From contig NZ_CP027229.1 in NCBI RefSeq assembly GCF_002999135.1, positions 1 to 64,000 of the forward strand: a DNA stretch of 64,000 nucleotides, written 5' to 3'. Position 1 is the stretch's first letter, and each line of letters opens with the position of its first letter. Origin of the DNA: Capnocytophaga sp. oral taxon 878 (GTDB lineage Bacteria > Bacteroidota > Bacteroidia > Flavobacteriales > Flavobacteriaceae). The notes beneath the pieces were generated by a model. It was not told where the DNA came from and searched no databases. It saw nothing but the letters and a program-made list of their open reading frames with translations. Of this stretch, positions 16,717-26,252 are shown piece after piece. The translations under genes and the position numbers were made by a program.

Positions 16717-19158
16717 ATGGCAAAGAAACAAGGTAATAGAGATAATAAGGAGAAGGCTAAGAGTAAAGAAGCCCAAAAGATGAAGAAAAAAGACCCTAAT
16801 AGGGCTAAGAAACGCCGTTTGGTGATTGGGGTTTTCTTGATATTTTTGGCCTTTTGTTTGTTGGCTTCGTTTCTGTCATTCTTTTTTTCATGGCAGGCAG
16901 ACCAAAGTGTGTATGATGCTCTTGCTGCTCGGGATGTATCGGTAGAGAATATAATGAGTAAGGTAGGTGCCTATTTGGGTCAGTTATTTGTGTATAAGGG
17001 CTTTGGTATTGGTGTTTTTATCTTGGTGTGGCTTATTTTTTTGACGGGGGTTAAAGTGGTGTTTAATTTTAAAATGCCGCTAATAAACCGTTGGTATTGG
17101 GGTACGTTACTAATGGTGTTTGTGTCTACTTTTTTTGGTTTTGTGGAGGGTAAGGCTACTATTATGGCAGGTGTGACGGGGTATGAGATAAACCATTGGT
17201 TACAGGACTATTTGGGAAAGATAGGCACTTTGCTGGTATTGTTGTTTTTTGGTTTGACCTACGCAATAGTGAAGTGGAATTTGACCCCTGAGAAGGTTAT
17301 GGCTGCTTTTGAAAGTGTTTCGGCTAAGCTGAAAAGTAAAGGCAGTGATGAGGATGATGAGGATGAAGATATTGATGTGAAACCTATAGAGGCGGTGGTG
17401 CCTGTTTCGGAAATAGAAAAGGCAGAGGAGGGGGCTGCTGATGTGGAAACGATAATTAATATCCCACAAGGGGAAAATGATAAATTAGACCCTTTTACAC
17501 ATAAGAAAGAGATTCCTTTTTTGGATGGCAAAGGAGAATTAGAGATTACTAATATTACGGAAGAAGATACGCCGCCACTGACGATAACCCCAATAGTGCC
17601 ACCGGCAATGGTAGACCCTGAGACATTGGCGCAACAGTTGGTGGAGAATTACGGTGAATACGACCCAAGATTAGACCTGAGTGATTATAAATTCCCTACT
17701 GTAGAGTTGCTGAATGAGCCTAAGGATAAAGGTATTGTTATCAATGAAGAAGAGCTTAAAGAGAATAATGATACGATTATCAAGACGTTGGCTGATTATA
17801 AGATTGAGATTTCAAGGATTAAAGCGACAGTAGGCCCAACGGTTACCTTATACGAGATAGTGCCTGTAGCGGGTACGCGTATAGCACAAATTAAGCGTTT
17901 GGAGGATGATATAGCGCTGTCATTGGCGGCACTTGGTATCCGGATTATTGCGCCTATACCAGGTAAAGGAACGATAGGGATTGAAGTGCCTAACAAAAAG
18001 CCTACGACGGTGTATATGCGCACGATGATTACTGCGCAAAAGTTTCAGAATGCAGAGATGGAACTGCCAATAGCCTTTGGTAAGACCATCAGTAATGAAA
18101 CTTTTGTGGCTGACCTTACTAAGATGCCTCACTTGCTAATGGCAGGGGCAACAGGGCAAGGTAAATCGGTAGGGATTAATGTGGTACTCACCTCATTACT
18201 TTATAAAAAACACCCTGCTGAGGTGAAATTTGTATTGGTAGACCCTAAAAAGGTTGAGCTGTCTATTTTTGAGCGTATAGAACGCCATTTCCTTGCTAAA
18301 CTTCCTGATAGTGAAGATGCTATTATTACCGATACTAAGAAAGTGGTGAATACGCTCAACTCCCTCTGTATAGAGATGGATAACCGTTATGAATTGCTGA
18401 AAAATGCGCAGGTGCGGAATATTAAGGAGTACAATGTGAAGTTCAAAAACAGGATGCTAAATCCTAATGAAGGGCACCGATTTCTACCGTATATAGTGCT
18501 GGTAGTAGATGAGTTTGCGGACTTGATAATGACAGCAGGTAAGGAGGTAGAGCTACCTATCGCGAGATTGGCACAGCTGGCGCGTGCTATTGGTATACAC
18601 CTGATAATAGCGACCCAAAGACCTTCGGTGAATGTGATTACAGGTATTATTAAAGCTAACTTCCCAGCACGTATAGCGTTTAAAGTGACTTCTAAAATAG
18701 ATTCTAAAACTATTTTGGATGGCTCGGGAGCAGAGCAATTGATAGGTAGGGGAGATATGCTTTACTCACAAGGTAATGAGCCTGTACGCATACAGTGTGC
18801 TTTTGTAGACACGCCTGAGGTACAACATATTACTGAGTTTATAGGAGCGCAACGAGCATATCCAGATGCTTATCTGTTACCTGAATATGTGGGTCCAGAT
18901 AGTGAGCCAACGGATTTGGATTTTGACCCTTCGGAACGCGATCCTATGTTCCGTGAAGCTGCGGAAGTGGTAGTGAATGCCCAACAAGGATCGGCATCGC
19001 TTTTGCAACGGAAACTCAAATTAGGTTATAACCGCGCAGGTCGCCTTATTGACCAATTAGAACACGCAGGAGTAGTAGGACCTTTTGAGGGTAGTAAAGC
19101 GAGACAGGTGCTTATTCAAGATATAGTGAGCTTAGATAGATTGTTAGGCAATGAATAA
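16717..19158 (+). CDS. ftsK: DNA translocase FtsK/SpoIIIE
   Basis: An 813-residue septal DNA pump that segregates chromosome termini. A lysine-rich leader is followed by four transmembrane helices (about residues 35-190), an acidic linker (EDDEDEDIDVKP and onward), and the RecA-like motor with Walker A GATGQGKSVGIN (about 483-494) and Walker B YIVLVVDEFADLI. The C-terminal gamma winged-helix domain (LLQRKLKLGYNRAGRLIDQLEHAG) recognises KOPS-like sites. All parts expected of a complete FtsK are present. Two genes follow closely in the same direction, a GIN-domain protein and an aminotransferase. Confidence 0.96.
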   Translation: MAKKQGNRDNKEKAKSKEAQKMKKKDPNRAKKRRLVIGVFLIFLAFCLLASFLSFFFSWQADQSVYDALAARDVSVENIMSKVGAYLGQLFVYKGFGIGVFILVWLIFLTGVKVVFNFKMPLINRWYWGTLLMVFVSTFFGFVEGKATIMAGVTGYEINHWLQDYLGKIGTLLVLLFFGLTYAIVKWNLTPEKVMAAFESVSAKLKSKGSDEDDEDEDIDVKPIEAVVPVSEIEKAEEGAADVETIINIPQGENDKLDPFTHKKEIPFLDGKGELEITNITEEDTPPLTITPIVPPAMVDPETLAQQLVENYGEYDPRLDLSDYKFPTVELLNEPKDKGIVINEEELKENNDTIIKTLADYKIEISRIKATVGPTVTLYEIVPVAGTRIAQIKRLEDDIALSLAALGIRIIAPIPGKGTIGIEVPNKKPTTVYMRTMITAQKFQNAEMELPIAFGKTISNETFVADLTKMPHLLMAGATGQGKSVGINVVLTSLLYKKHPAEVKFVLVDPKKVELSIFERIERHFLAKLPDSEDAIITDTKKVVNTLNSLCIEMDNRYELLKNAQVRNIKEYNVKFKNRMLNPNEGHRFLPYIVLVVDEFADLIMTAGKEVELPIARLAQLARAIGIHLIIATQRPSVNVITGIIKANFPARIAFKVTSKIDSKTILDGSGAEQLIGRGDMLYSQGNEPVRIQCAFVDTPEVQHITEFIGAQRAYPDAYLLPEYVGPDSEPTDLDFDPSERDPMFREAAEVVVNAQQGSASLLQRKLKLGYNRAGRLIDQLEHAGVVGPFEGSKARQVLIQDIVSLDRLLGNE

Positions 19159-19179
19159 TAACAAAAAATAATAATAACA

Positions 19180-19956
19180 ATGAAAAACATTATTTTATCA
19201 ATAGGATTTATACTTGTGAGCGCTTTGCTAAGTGCACAGAATGTATTGGAAGCATCGGGAGAGAGAAGTACGCAAAAAATAAGTGTACCTAAATATACTA
19301 AAATAGCTATTGATGAGAAGCTAGATGTAACACTTGTGAATGAAAAAAATGACCATATTTATATTGATGCGGATGATGCTATTCATCCTATTATTAAAAC
19401 AACAGTAGAGCAAGGAACTTTAAAGGTAGCTTTGGTTTTTCCTAAAGGAGTGAATATGGTGCAAACAGGAGGAATTAGAGTTAAAATACCTGTGAAAGGT
19501 ACAGAAGAGTTACAGATGAAAATGGGTACCCTATTGGCTAACGAAACTATTAAACTCTCCTCATACAAAATAAGCCTTGAATATCTTTCAGAACTTAATT
19601 TAGATTTGAATATACAGGAGCTAGATCTTAAAATAAGTAGTTGTAGAAAAGGATATTTGCAACTTAACTGCAAAAACCTTACTTTTGATGCAGGTTCTCT
19701 TAGAGGTTTGGCTATTACTGGAAATGCTGAGAATGTGACTTTTGTATCAAATGCAATAGTTGATTTGCAGGCATACGATTTGAAAATACAAGATGCTACT
19801 TTTAATACTTCAGCAATACTAAAAGCTAAATTATATATTGAAGGAAGTATACAAGGGAAACCAAGTGGTATTTTTGAATTAAAATATAAAGGGAATGCTA
19901 TTAACCGCATAGAATCCAACCCTATGGTTAAGATTATAAAAGAAGAAAAAGAATGA
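19180..19956 (+). CDS. GIN domain (DUF2807) secreted protein
   Basis: A 258-residue protein with signal peptide MKNIILSIGFILVSALLSAQ. The remainder has the repetitive short strands of the GIN/DUF2807 head domain (IDEKLDVTLVNEKNDHIYIDAD, LKVALVFPKG, LTFDAGSLRGLAITGNAENVTFVSNAIVDLQAYDLKIQDATF), which fold as a beta-helix. Such proteins are called putative auto-transporter adhesins, but the role is unproven. It lies 21 nt after ftsK and overlaps the aminotransferase start by 4 nt, so the three may be co-transcribed. Confidence 0.85.
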   Translation: MKNIILSIGFILVSALLSAQNVLEASGERSTQKISVPKYTKIAIDEKLDVTLVNEKNDHIYIDADDAIHPIIKTTVEQGTLKVALVFPKGVNMVQTGGIRVKIPVKGTEELQMKMGTLLANETIKLSSYKISLEYLSELNLDLNIQELDLKISSCRKGYLQLNCKNLTFDAGSLRGLAITGNAENVTFVSNAIVDLQAYDLKIQDATFNTSAILKAKLYIEGSIQGKPSGIFELKYKGNAINRIESNPMVKIIKEEKE

Positions 19957-21140
19957 CACAAGAACAAGACTTTCTAAAATATCAAGCACCTACCTCACCT
20001 TATCCGCGATTGTTGGAGGTAGAACGTGCCGAGGGGAGCTATATCTACACTACCGATGGCAGGCGTTATTTAGATTTTGTGGCAGGCGTATCTGCTTGCA
20101 CTTTGGGGCATTGTCATCCTGCGGTAGTGAAGGCTATACAAGAGCAATGTGCTACCTATATGCACGTAATGGTATATGGCGAGTATATACAAAAACCAGC
20201 GGTAGATTTCTGTAAACTTCTTTCCGAGCAGTTACCACCAGAGCTCAATACCACCTATTTGGTAAACTCCGGTACGGAAGCTATTGAGGGCTCAGTAAAA
20301 TTAGCCAAACGTGCTACGGGGCGCACCCAACTCATAGCTGCCAAAAATGCCTATCACGGCAATACACAAGGCTCAATGAGCCTTATGGGTTATGAAGAAC
20401 GCAAACGCGCCTACCGCCCTCTTATCCCCGATGTTGATTTTATAGAGTTCAATAATGAAGCCGATATCCTTAAAATTACTGAGCGTACCGCAGGGGTAGT
20501 CTTAGAAAGTATACAAGGAGGAGCAGGCTTTATTGAGCCTCAAAATGATTATCTCATCAAGGTAAAACGCCGTTGCGAAGAAGTAGGCGCCCTGCTCATC
20601 ATCGATGAGATACAACCTGGCTTCGGGCGTACTGGTAAGCTCTTTGGCTTTCAAAACTACGGATTTACTCCTGATATTATTGCCATAGGCAAGGGTATGG
20701 CAAGTGGTATGCCGGTAGGGGCATTCGTATCGTCGTATGAGCGTATGCAGCTCTTGGCACATAGTCCTAAAATGGGGCATATCACTACCTTTGGAGGCAA
20801 TCCCGTGATAGCAGCAGCCTCTTTGGCAACCCTAAATACCCTTCTTACTACCGATTTGATGGCTCAAACCTTGGAGAAAGAAAAACTCTTCCGCAAGTAT
20901 TTGCAGCACCCTCTTATTGAAAGCGTGAATGGTCGAGGATTGATGTTAGCCATCATCGTGAAAACTGCCGAAATTGCCGACTTTGTAGTCAATTATTGTC
21001 AAGATAGAGGACTAATAGTGTACTGGCTGCTCTTTGAACACCGTGCGGTACGCCTCTCGCCTCCTCTTACCCTTTCTGAAACCGAGATTAAAGAAGGTTG
21101 CGATATTATTATTGAAGCCCTCAATCAAGTAAAAAACTAA
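19953..21140 (+). CDS. Class III PLP-dependent aminotransferase (acetylornithine/aspartate type)
   Basis: A 395-residue aminotransferase. Conserved features include the substrate/cofactor segment YLDFVAGVSACTLGHCHP, LVNSGTEAIEGSVKLA, the aromatic stacking region KNAYHGNTQGS, IIDEIQPGFGRTGKLFGFQ and the PLP lysine in AIGKGMASGMPVGAF. The fold family is clear; the substrate could be N-acetylornithine, ornithine or another omega-amino compound. No arginine-pathway neighbours are seen, so no gene name is given. It is followed by a very long perfect hairpin terminator. Confidence 0.9.
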   Translation: MTQEQDFLKYQAPTSPYPRLLEVERAEGSYIYTTDGRRYLDFVAGVSACTLGHCHPAVVKAIQEQCATYMHVMVYGEYIQKPAVDFCKLLSEQLPPELNTTYLVNSGTEAIEGSVKLAKRATGRTQLIAAKNAYHGNTQGSMSLMGYEERKRAYRPLIPDVDFIEFNNEADILKITERTAGVVLESIQGGAGFIEPQNDYLIKVKRRCEEVGALLIIDEIQPGFGRTGKLFGFQNYGFTPDIIAIGKGMASGMPVGAFVSSYERMQLLAHSPKMGHITTFGGNPVIAAASLATLNTLLTTDLMAQTLEKEKLFRKYLQHPLIESVNGRGLMLAIIVKTAEIADFVVNYCQDRGLIVYWLLFEHRAVRLSPPLTLSETEIKEGCDIIIEALNQVKN

Positions 21141-21150
21141 TAGCCAACAA

Positions 21151-21206
21151 ATACAAATAAAATAGGCTGCCGAGTATTTACACTCAGCAGCCTATTTTAT
21201 TTGTAT
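21151..21206. terminator. Strong bidirectional terminator
   Basis: Perfect 20-bp arms at 21151-21170 and 21187-21206 (GCTGC and GCAGC at the inner end, A/T-rich outside) with a further GAGT/ACTC pairing in the loop. It lies between the rightward aminotransferase and the leftward kinase gene. Confidence 0.93.
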
Positions 21207-21349
21207 CAATAACTTAACTTCTATTATCGTACTTATAAGCATAATATGATTGAAAACCAACAATTTATATAGCAACACCTACCTTTCAATCTTATAAATA
21301 CCACTCTTCTTCCAGCATTCTTCTACCACCACCCAAAAATGGGCATAAG

Positions 21350-21397
21350 ATGAACGAACGAATAACGAAGGATAAACGAACTATAAACGAAGGATAG
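21350..21397 (+). repeat. Dispersed intergenic repeat, short form, copy 5
   Basis: Four 11-bp units at 21353-21396 (AACGAACGAAT, then AACGAAGGATA, AACGAACTATA, AACGAAGGATA), read as ATG ... TAG with peptide MNERITKDKRTINEG. Downstream (21398-21460) a second partial motif GCGAAGGATAG and short inverted GCTGGC segments occur. No gene is visible between the terminator and 21475. Confidence 0.85.
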
Positions 21398-21474
21398 TTA
21401 GCGAGCTGGCGCAGCTGAGTATGTCGCGAAGGATAGCAAGCCAGCTAGCACAGCTTGTACTCCCTACCTAAAAC

Positions 21475-22473
21475 CTAAACAGCTAAAATTACCAACAGAA
21501 CAACGTATTTCCCATCCTTCTCTTCAATGTCATATTGGTGCTTTTCAGGGTACAGAAGCTGCAAGCGTTTCTTTAAATTATCAATGCCAATACCCGAACT
21601 ATAAAGACTCTCACTGGCAGCAATAATTGTATTTTCGCTCCTAAAAACAATCTTATCTCCCTCAATATGTAATGAAAAACTAAGAGTAGTAGCCTCTGTT
21701 GCCGACACCCCGTGTTTAAAAGCATTCTCTACCAAACTGATGAACAGCAAAGGCGCTATGGTGAGCTGTGGCACTTGTTTTGGGAAATCTACTCGCACCG
21801 TAGTTTTATCGGTGAGGCGCAACTGCATTAGGCTAATGTACTGCTGTAAGAAATCCACTTCCTCGGCAAGGCTAATCTGTTTTTGGTCACTGTTTTGCAT
21901 AAAATGACGCATCAGTTTGCTAAGGCTATGCACGCTCTGTTGTGCCTTTTGTGGGTCAAAGGCTATAAGCGAATAGATATTGTTCAGCGCATTGAAAAAG
22001 AAGTGTGGTTGCAGTTGGTATTTCAGTTGGGTAAGGTCGGCTTGTAGCTTCTGAGCTTTTACTTCTTTTTGAGCGATTTCCAAAGAAAAGTTGCGCTGTG
22101 CATAGCGTATTGCCATAGCAAAAACTACTGGCAATAAATTCGACAGAAAATCAAAATACATAAAAGCGTGGAAAGGAGGCATTCGGCGTTTACCCTTGTG
22201 AAGGTCGAAGTACGAAAAAAGCTCATATTTGCTGTATGAAGCACATAAAATCAGTGCCGCTACCATCAAAACAAAAAGCAAATATCGTTTTTTAAACCAC
22301 AACTTATCAATAAGCCAATAGTAACAACTGTAGAACAAAAACATTAAAAAAGGCAAGGACATTACCGAACGGTAAAGCGCCTCCTCAAAGCGTTGATTGC
22401 CTTCGGAGATAAAGATAAGGGCAGGCAAAATGCAAACCACTACCCAAGAGGCTATGTGTGTTAAAAATTTCAT
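21475..22473 (-). CDS. LytS-like sensor histidine kinase
   Basis: A 332-residue membrane kinase of the His_kinase (LytS/YehU) class. The first 130 residues contain four transmembrane helices. The phosphoacceptor region is LKYQLQPHFFFNALNNIYSLI (His in QPHFFFN), followed by a shortened ATPase with ENAFKHGV (N-box) and GIGIDNLKKRLQLLY (G-box). Kinases of this type normally sit beside a LytTR response regulator; none is adjacent here. The target is therefore unknown. Confidence 0.9.
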   Translation of the reverse strand: MKFLTHIASWVVVCILPALIFISEGNQRFEEALYRSVMSLPFLMFLFYSCYYWLIDKLWFKKRYLLFVLMVAALILCASYSKYELFSYFDLHKGKRRMPPFHAFMYFDFLSNLLPVVFAMAIRYAQRNFSLEIAQKEVKAQKLQADLTQLKYQLQPHFFFNALNNIYSLIAFDPQKAQQSVHSLSKLMRHFMQNSDQKQISLAEEVDFLQQYISLMQLRLTDKTTVRVDFPKQVPQLTIAPLLFISLVENAFKHGVSATEATTLSFSLHIEGDKIVFRSENTIIAASESLYSSGIGIDNLKKRLQLLYPEKHQYDIEEKDGKYVVLLVILAV

Positions 22474-22511
22474 TTAATTTAGGTAAGAAGTAAAAAGTAA
22501 GAAATAAGAGT

Positions 22512-22733
22512 TTATCGGTTCAGTTCATTATATGATTTAGTAAGAACTTTGATAAACTCTTCCAAATCCAATTCTTTATGGGTGTCATTAGGATTATTAC
22601 AAATATCAATGATTGTTTTATCACCTTTCTTAAATATTTCTGCTATTTGATAATCAGGGGCTTTTTCATCATAAATATCTATATGAAAATCCTTCTCATT
22701 TTCAGGAATGTATAGGGTTGCTTGCAATTTCAT
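22512..22733 (-). CDS. Small hypothetical protein
   Basis: A 73-residue protein (MKLQATLYIPENEKDFHIDIYDEK...) with no recognised domain. The predicted pattern is a short beta region followed by an amphipathic helix (LDLEEFIKVLTKSYNEL). Its ATG overlaps the stop of the preceding small gene by 4 nt, which supports both being real and co-translated. There is no signal peptide. Confidence 0.55.
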   Translation of the reverse strand: MKLQATLYIPENEKDFHIDIYDEKAPDYQIAEIFKKGDKTIIDICNNPNDTHKELDLEEFIKVLTKSYNELNR

Positions 22734-22951
22734 ATTCCTACTATTTTTAAATAACCTTCGGCAAAACTCTTGATAATTTCAGGGGAATAGTCTCCTCCTT
22801 TGGCATAAGAAATACCCATAACTTCTAAAGCCAAGGCTTGACAGTAATCCTCATTAATAGTGATGGCTTTGCTATCTAATATTTCTCTAACAATAACCAT
22901 ACATTTTTGCAGGTCTTCTGCGGTAGCATAGGGAGGTAAAGTTATTTTCAT
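22730..22951 (-). CDS. Small hypothetical protein
   Basis: A 73-residue, mostly helical protein (MKITLPPYATAEDLQKCMVIVREILD ... SFAEGYLKIVGI) without a recognised family. It is the first of an overlapping pair, 37 nt downstream of the ABC permease gene in the same direction. Two overlapping small genes could be a toxin-antitoxin-like or regulator pair, but nothing in the sequences shows this. Confidence 0.55.
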   Translation of the reverse strand: MKITLPPYATAEDLQKCMVIVREILDSKAITINEDYCQALALEVMGISYAKGGDYSPEIIKSFAEGYLKIVGI

Positions 22952-22988
22952 CAGTTCTTATTATTTCTAATTACCTATGTGGCTCGCA

Positions 22989-24209
22989 CTATTCGTATCT
23001 GAGGGCGCTAATAGGTTCTAACTCGGCTGCTTTGCGAGCAGGATACCAACCGAAGAACACCCCTGTAATGGTACATACTAAGAAAGATATTACAATAGAA
23101 TATAAGGTGATACTCACAGGCCAGCCTATAAACAGCGATACGCCTACAGTAGCTAATAAGCCAATGATTACCCCTAATACCCCTCCAGTAATGCTAATAA
23201 GCACCGATTCGATGAGGAACTGCGCCAAAATATCCTTGCCCTTAGCCCCAATAGCCATACGCAAGCCTATTTCCTTAGTGCGCTCTTTTACCGATACGTA
23301 CATAATGTTCATAATGCCTATACCGCCCACAATAAGCGAAATGCTGGCAATAGCTACCAATAAAATAGTGAGCATCTCGCTGGTAGAGCTAAACGTACTG
23401 ATGAGCTCTTGTTGTGAAAACACATTGAAATCATTCTCTTGTGTAGCCGAAAGGTTATGCGTGCCCTCCAAAATCTTCTTTACTTGGTTTACTGCATTCT
23501 CCGACTGACTTTCATCTATTACCGAAGCCACAATACTCTGTAAGAATGTTTGCGCCAAAATACGCTTTTGTACCGTAGTATAAGGAGCGATAATTACATC
23601 GTCTTGGTCTTGACCAAAGTTGCTCTCTCCTTTTTTGGTAAGTACGCCAATCACTTTAAAAGGAATATTCTTAAAGCGTATGGTTTGCCCAATAGGGTTT
23701 TCGCCATTAGTGAAGAGGTTCTTAGCCACTGTTTGCCCTATAACAGCTACCTTAGAAAAATTAGTAATCTCATCTTCACCAAACATACTCCCTTCAGCTA
23801 CACTCCACTCGCGTATGGGCAAGTATTCGGTATTCACCCCGTAGATAGAGGTAGGCCAGTTATTGCCCCCAGCTATACTTTGTCCGTTGCCACTCACTAC
23901 CGGCGACACGTATTTCAGTAAGGTACCTTCTTTTTTAAGGGCTTCGTAATCCGTCATTTTCAGCGATTGCATATCGCTCATACTCATACGCACCCCACCC
24001 ATCATACCTGCCCCTGGGCGGATATTGAGCATATTGGTACCCATTTTAGAAATATTTTCCTTGATACTCTTTTTAGAGCCCTCGCCAATGGCAAGCATGG
24101 TTATCACTGAGCCTACCCCAATAATGATGCCCAGCATTGTAAGCATAGCCCTTGTTTTGTTAAGCAAAAGGGCACGCCACGCTATTTTAAAAAGATTCTG
24201 TATATTCAT
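22989..24209 (-). CDS. MacB-type ABC transporter permease
   Basis: A 406-residue permease starting MNIQNLFKIAWRALLLNKTRAMLTMLGIIIGVGSVITMLAIG, the N-terminal transmembrane helix of MacB-like proteins. A periplasmic domain of about 220 residues follows, then three C-terminal helices with MNIMYVSVKERTKEIGLRMAIGAKGKDI and the ending WYPARKAAELEPISALRYE. This is the half-size form that lacks a fused ATPase. A matching ATPase, adaptor and TolC are encoded on the same strand 8 kb upstream (32370-35678), so the operon appears interrupted. The first five codons of the open frame (from 24224) are dropped in favour of the usual start. Confidence 0.92.
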   Translation of the reverse strand: MNIQNLFKIAWRALLLNKTRAMLTMLGIIIGVGSVITMLAIGEGSKKSIKENISKMGTNMLNIRPGAGMMGGVRMSMSDMQSLKMTDYEALKKEGTLLKYVSPVVSGNGQSIAGGNNWPTSIYGVNTEYLPIREWSVAEGSMFGEDEITNFSKVAVIGQTVAKNLFTNGENPIGQTIRFKNIPFKVIGVLTKKGESNFGQDQDDVIIAPYTTVQKRILAQTFLQSIVASVIDESQSENAVNQVKKILEGTHNLSATQENDFNVFSQQELISTFSSTSEMLTILLVAIASISLIVGGIGIMNIMYVSVKERTKEIGLRMAIGAKGKDILAQFLIESVLISITGGVLGVIIGLLATVGVSLFIGWPVSITLYSIVISFLVCTITGVFFGWYPARKAAELEPISALRYE

Positions 24210-24259
24210 AGTGTTAATTAGCAAATTAGAAAATTAGCAGATTGGCAAATTCTGTGAGA

Positions 24260-24979
24260 CTAGAAAGTTTCTCCTATAATACGGGTTTTATACTCACCTT
24301 TTACTATTTGCCAACATACTTTGTAAGCCTCAGCACCATCACCACAGCGAACAAAGATATAGAGTACATCGTCTTCTTTATCATAATATACCTCATTATT
24401 ATACGGATGTACCCATACTTGGTACAAATCATCATAAGCACTTTTAGGGATAGATACGTTTTTGCCGTTGATAGTTACAATGATACTCTTGTAGTGGTTT
24501 TCAGGTATAAAGGAAGTGTCCGTACCTTGAGCACTCTTACCATCAATGATTAACTCCTCGTAATATTTATGTTTTTTCTTGGTAATCTTATGTTTGGTTT
24601 TATCAAACTTTTGAGTACTAATAGTAACGCTAATGCCCTTTTCAGCAATGGTGATACTATTCTCTGTTTCTTTCTCTTTACCTTTGCCAATAGAAGGAAA
24701 TTCGTATATCTTCTTCAGGCGACTTTTATGTACATACCCTTTATCTACATACAACCAATTAAAAAATATCTCTTCACCGGTTTCATCTTGTGTAGTATCA
24801 AATAAATTATATACAAGCGTGTTGTTAGGCAAAGTGCCTACAATTTTGCTTTTTACGCTTTCTTCAGCGCGAATGTTTACATAGCCGTCTTTGTCTTTTA
24901 CTACGGCATAATCTCCAAAAGGACCTTGTGCAAAGGCATTGGTCGTGAGGAGGAAAAATAAAATAAGTAAGTGTTTCAT
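24260..24979 (-). CDS. Secreted SH3-domain protein, array copy A
   Basis: A 239-residue protein with signal peptide MKHLLILFFLLTTNAFAQ. Residues about 22-90 resemble a bacterial SH3 domain (DYAVVKDKDGYVNIRAEESVKSKIVGTLPNNTLV ... VDKGYVHKSRLKKI). The C-terminal domain (about 110-239) has KFDKTKHKITKKKHKYYEELIIDGK, ENHYKSIIVTINGKNVSIPKSAYDDLY and CWQIVKGEYKTRIIGE. It is one of three tandem paralogues (others at 25535 and 27149). The shared leader and tail are almost unchanged while the segment joining the two domains varies. Function is unknown; periplasmic or extracellular location is likely. Confidence 0.8.
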   Translation of the reverse strand: MKHLLILFFLLTTNAFAQGPFGDYAVVKDKDGYVNIRAEESVKSKIVGTLPNNTLVYNLFDTTQDETGEEIFFNWLYVDKGYVHKSRLKKIYEFPSIGKGKEKETENSITIAEKGISVTISTQKFDKTKHKITKKKHKYYEELIIDGKSAQGTDTSFIPENHYKSIIVTINGKNVSIPKSAYDDLYQVWVHPYNNEVYYDKEDDVLYIFVRCGDGAEAYKVCWQIVKGEYKTRIIGETF

Positions 24980-25009
24980 ATTCAATTGATAATAAGTTTT
25001 TTTATCAAG

Positions 25010-25508
25010 TTATTTGTTGCTTTCTATACTTATATAAGTATCGTTTGAAAGTTTTTTAATAGATTTCAGATAATCTACTTTGTCTAAAACAGCACGTTGT
25101 TCTTTGATGGTTTCTACTAAAATTTTAAAACGTTCTTCTTTGGCAATATTGTGTTTAATCAGAGAAGCATTAAGACTCTCTATATTTTCCTTTTCGTGAT
25201 AAAATTCCAATAGCATTTGTACTCTCTACCCAATTTGAAACGCTAATAGTAAATGTTGGCAATCCTGCTTCTTTTTTAAAGTGGTCGAATTCGACCACTT
25301 TAAAATTAGGGTTATAAAGTATTTCCCAAGTACCTAAAAATTCTAATGTACTTCTATTTCTTATCCAGTTTTTTATTATATCAGCGGCTCTTGCTTCATC
25401 ATTTTTACCTTTAGCCATATCTGTTAATGAAATATAATCCTGATTGTCTATTGTAGCTAAAGATATTTCAATATCTTGTACTTTAAGTTTATTATTTGTT
25501 GGTGTCAT
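25010..25508 (-). pseudogene. KilA-N protein remnant with internal deletion and frameshift
   Basis: The first 112 codons (25508 to 25170) match the intact KilA-N neighbour from MTPTNNKLKVQDIEI through NAIGILSRKGKY. They then run out of frame. In a second frame, NIESLNASLIKHNIAKEERFKILVETIKEQRAVLDKVDYLKSIKKLSNDTYISIE (ending at 25010) matches the C-terminus of the same neighbour. About 120 codons of the middle are missing. The junction falls in AAAATATAGAGAG, where the two parental sequences share AATA, so a short-homology deletion is likely. Confidence 0.85.
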
Positions 25509-25534
25509 ATATTTGGTAAATTTTAGTTACATCA

Positions 25535-26215
25535 TTAAAGTGGTAGTCCTATAATACGGGTTTTATACTCGCCTTTTACTATTTGCCAGCACACTTCGTA
25601 AAATAAACCAGCTTCGCTATTGTGCGCAAAAATATAAAGTGCCTCAGCTTCCTCATCGTAGTATATGGAACTGCTAAAATAGAAAATTTCATACAAATCA
25701 TCATAAGCACTTTTAGGGATAGATACGTTTTTGCCTTTCATAGTTACAATGATACTCTTGTAGTGGTTTTCAGGTATAAAGGCCGCACCTTGAGGTATCT
25801 TACCATCAATGATTAACTCCTCATAATTTTTATGTTTTTTTATTATAATCTTGTGCTTGGTTTTGTCGAACTTCTGTTTGGTAATGGTCACTTTTACGTC
25901 CTTATCATCATAGACAACACTATTGCCTTGTACTTTTCCCTCTATAGCACGAAAGTCAAATATTTTTTTCAAGCGACTTTGATGCACATACCCTTTATCA
26001 ACTTCAATCCAGTTAGTAGGGTTATATTCCTTATCAAAGAAACCATACACAAGTGTATTGTTAGGCAAAGTACCTACAATTTTGCTTTTTACATTTTCTT
26101 TGGCGCGAATGTTTACATAGCCGTCTTTGTCTTTTACTACGGCATAATCTCCAAGAGGACCTTGCGCAAAGGCATTGGTCGTAAGGAGGAAGAATAAAAT
26201 AAGTAAGTGTTTCAT
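25535..26215 (-). CDS. Secreted SH3-domain protein, array copy B
   Basis: A 226-residue paralogue of copies A and C with the same signal peptide MKHLLILFFLLTTNAFAQ, SH3 region and C-terminal KSIIVTMKGKNVSIPKSAYDDLYEI and CWQIVKGEYKTRIIG. The open frame extends 12 codons further upstream, but the conserved start in all three paralogues is the ATG at 26215. It lies 26 nt after the KilA-N remnant start boundary, the same spacing as in the neighbouring unit, showing that an SH3 plus KilA-N pair was duplicated as a block. Confidence 0.8.
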   Translation of the reverse strand: MKHLLILFFLLTTNAFAQGPLGDYAVVKDKDGYVNIRAKENVKSKIVGTLPNNTLVYGFFDKEYNPTNWIEVDKGYVHQSRLKKIFDFRAIEGKVQGNSVVYDDKDVKVTITKQKFDKTKHKIIIKKHKNYEELIIDGKIPQGAAFIPENHYKSIIVTMKGKNVSIPKSAYDDLYEIFYFSSSIYYDEEAEALYIFAHNSEAGLFYEVCWQIVKGEYKTRIIGLPL

Positions 26216-26252
26216 ATTTAATAGATAATTTATAATGAGTTTTTTTATCAAG

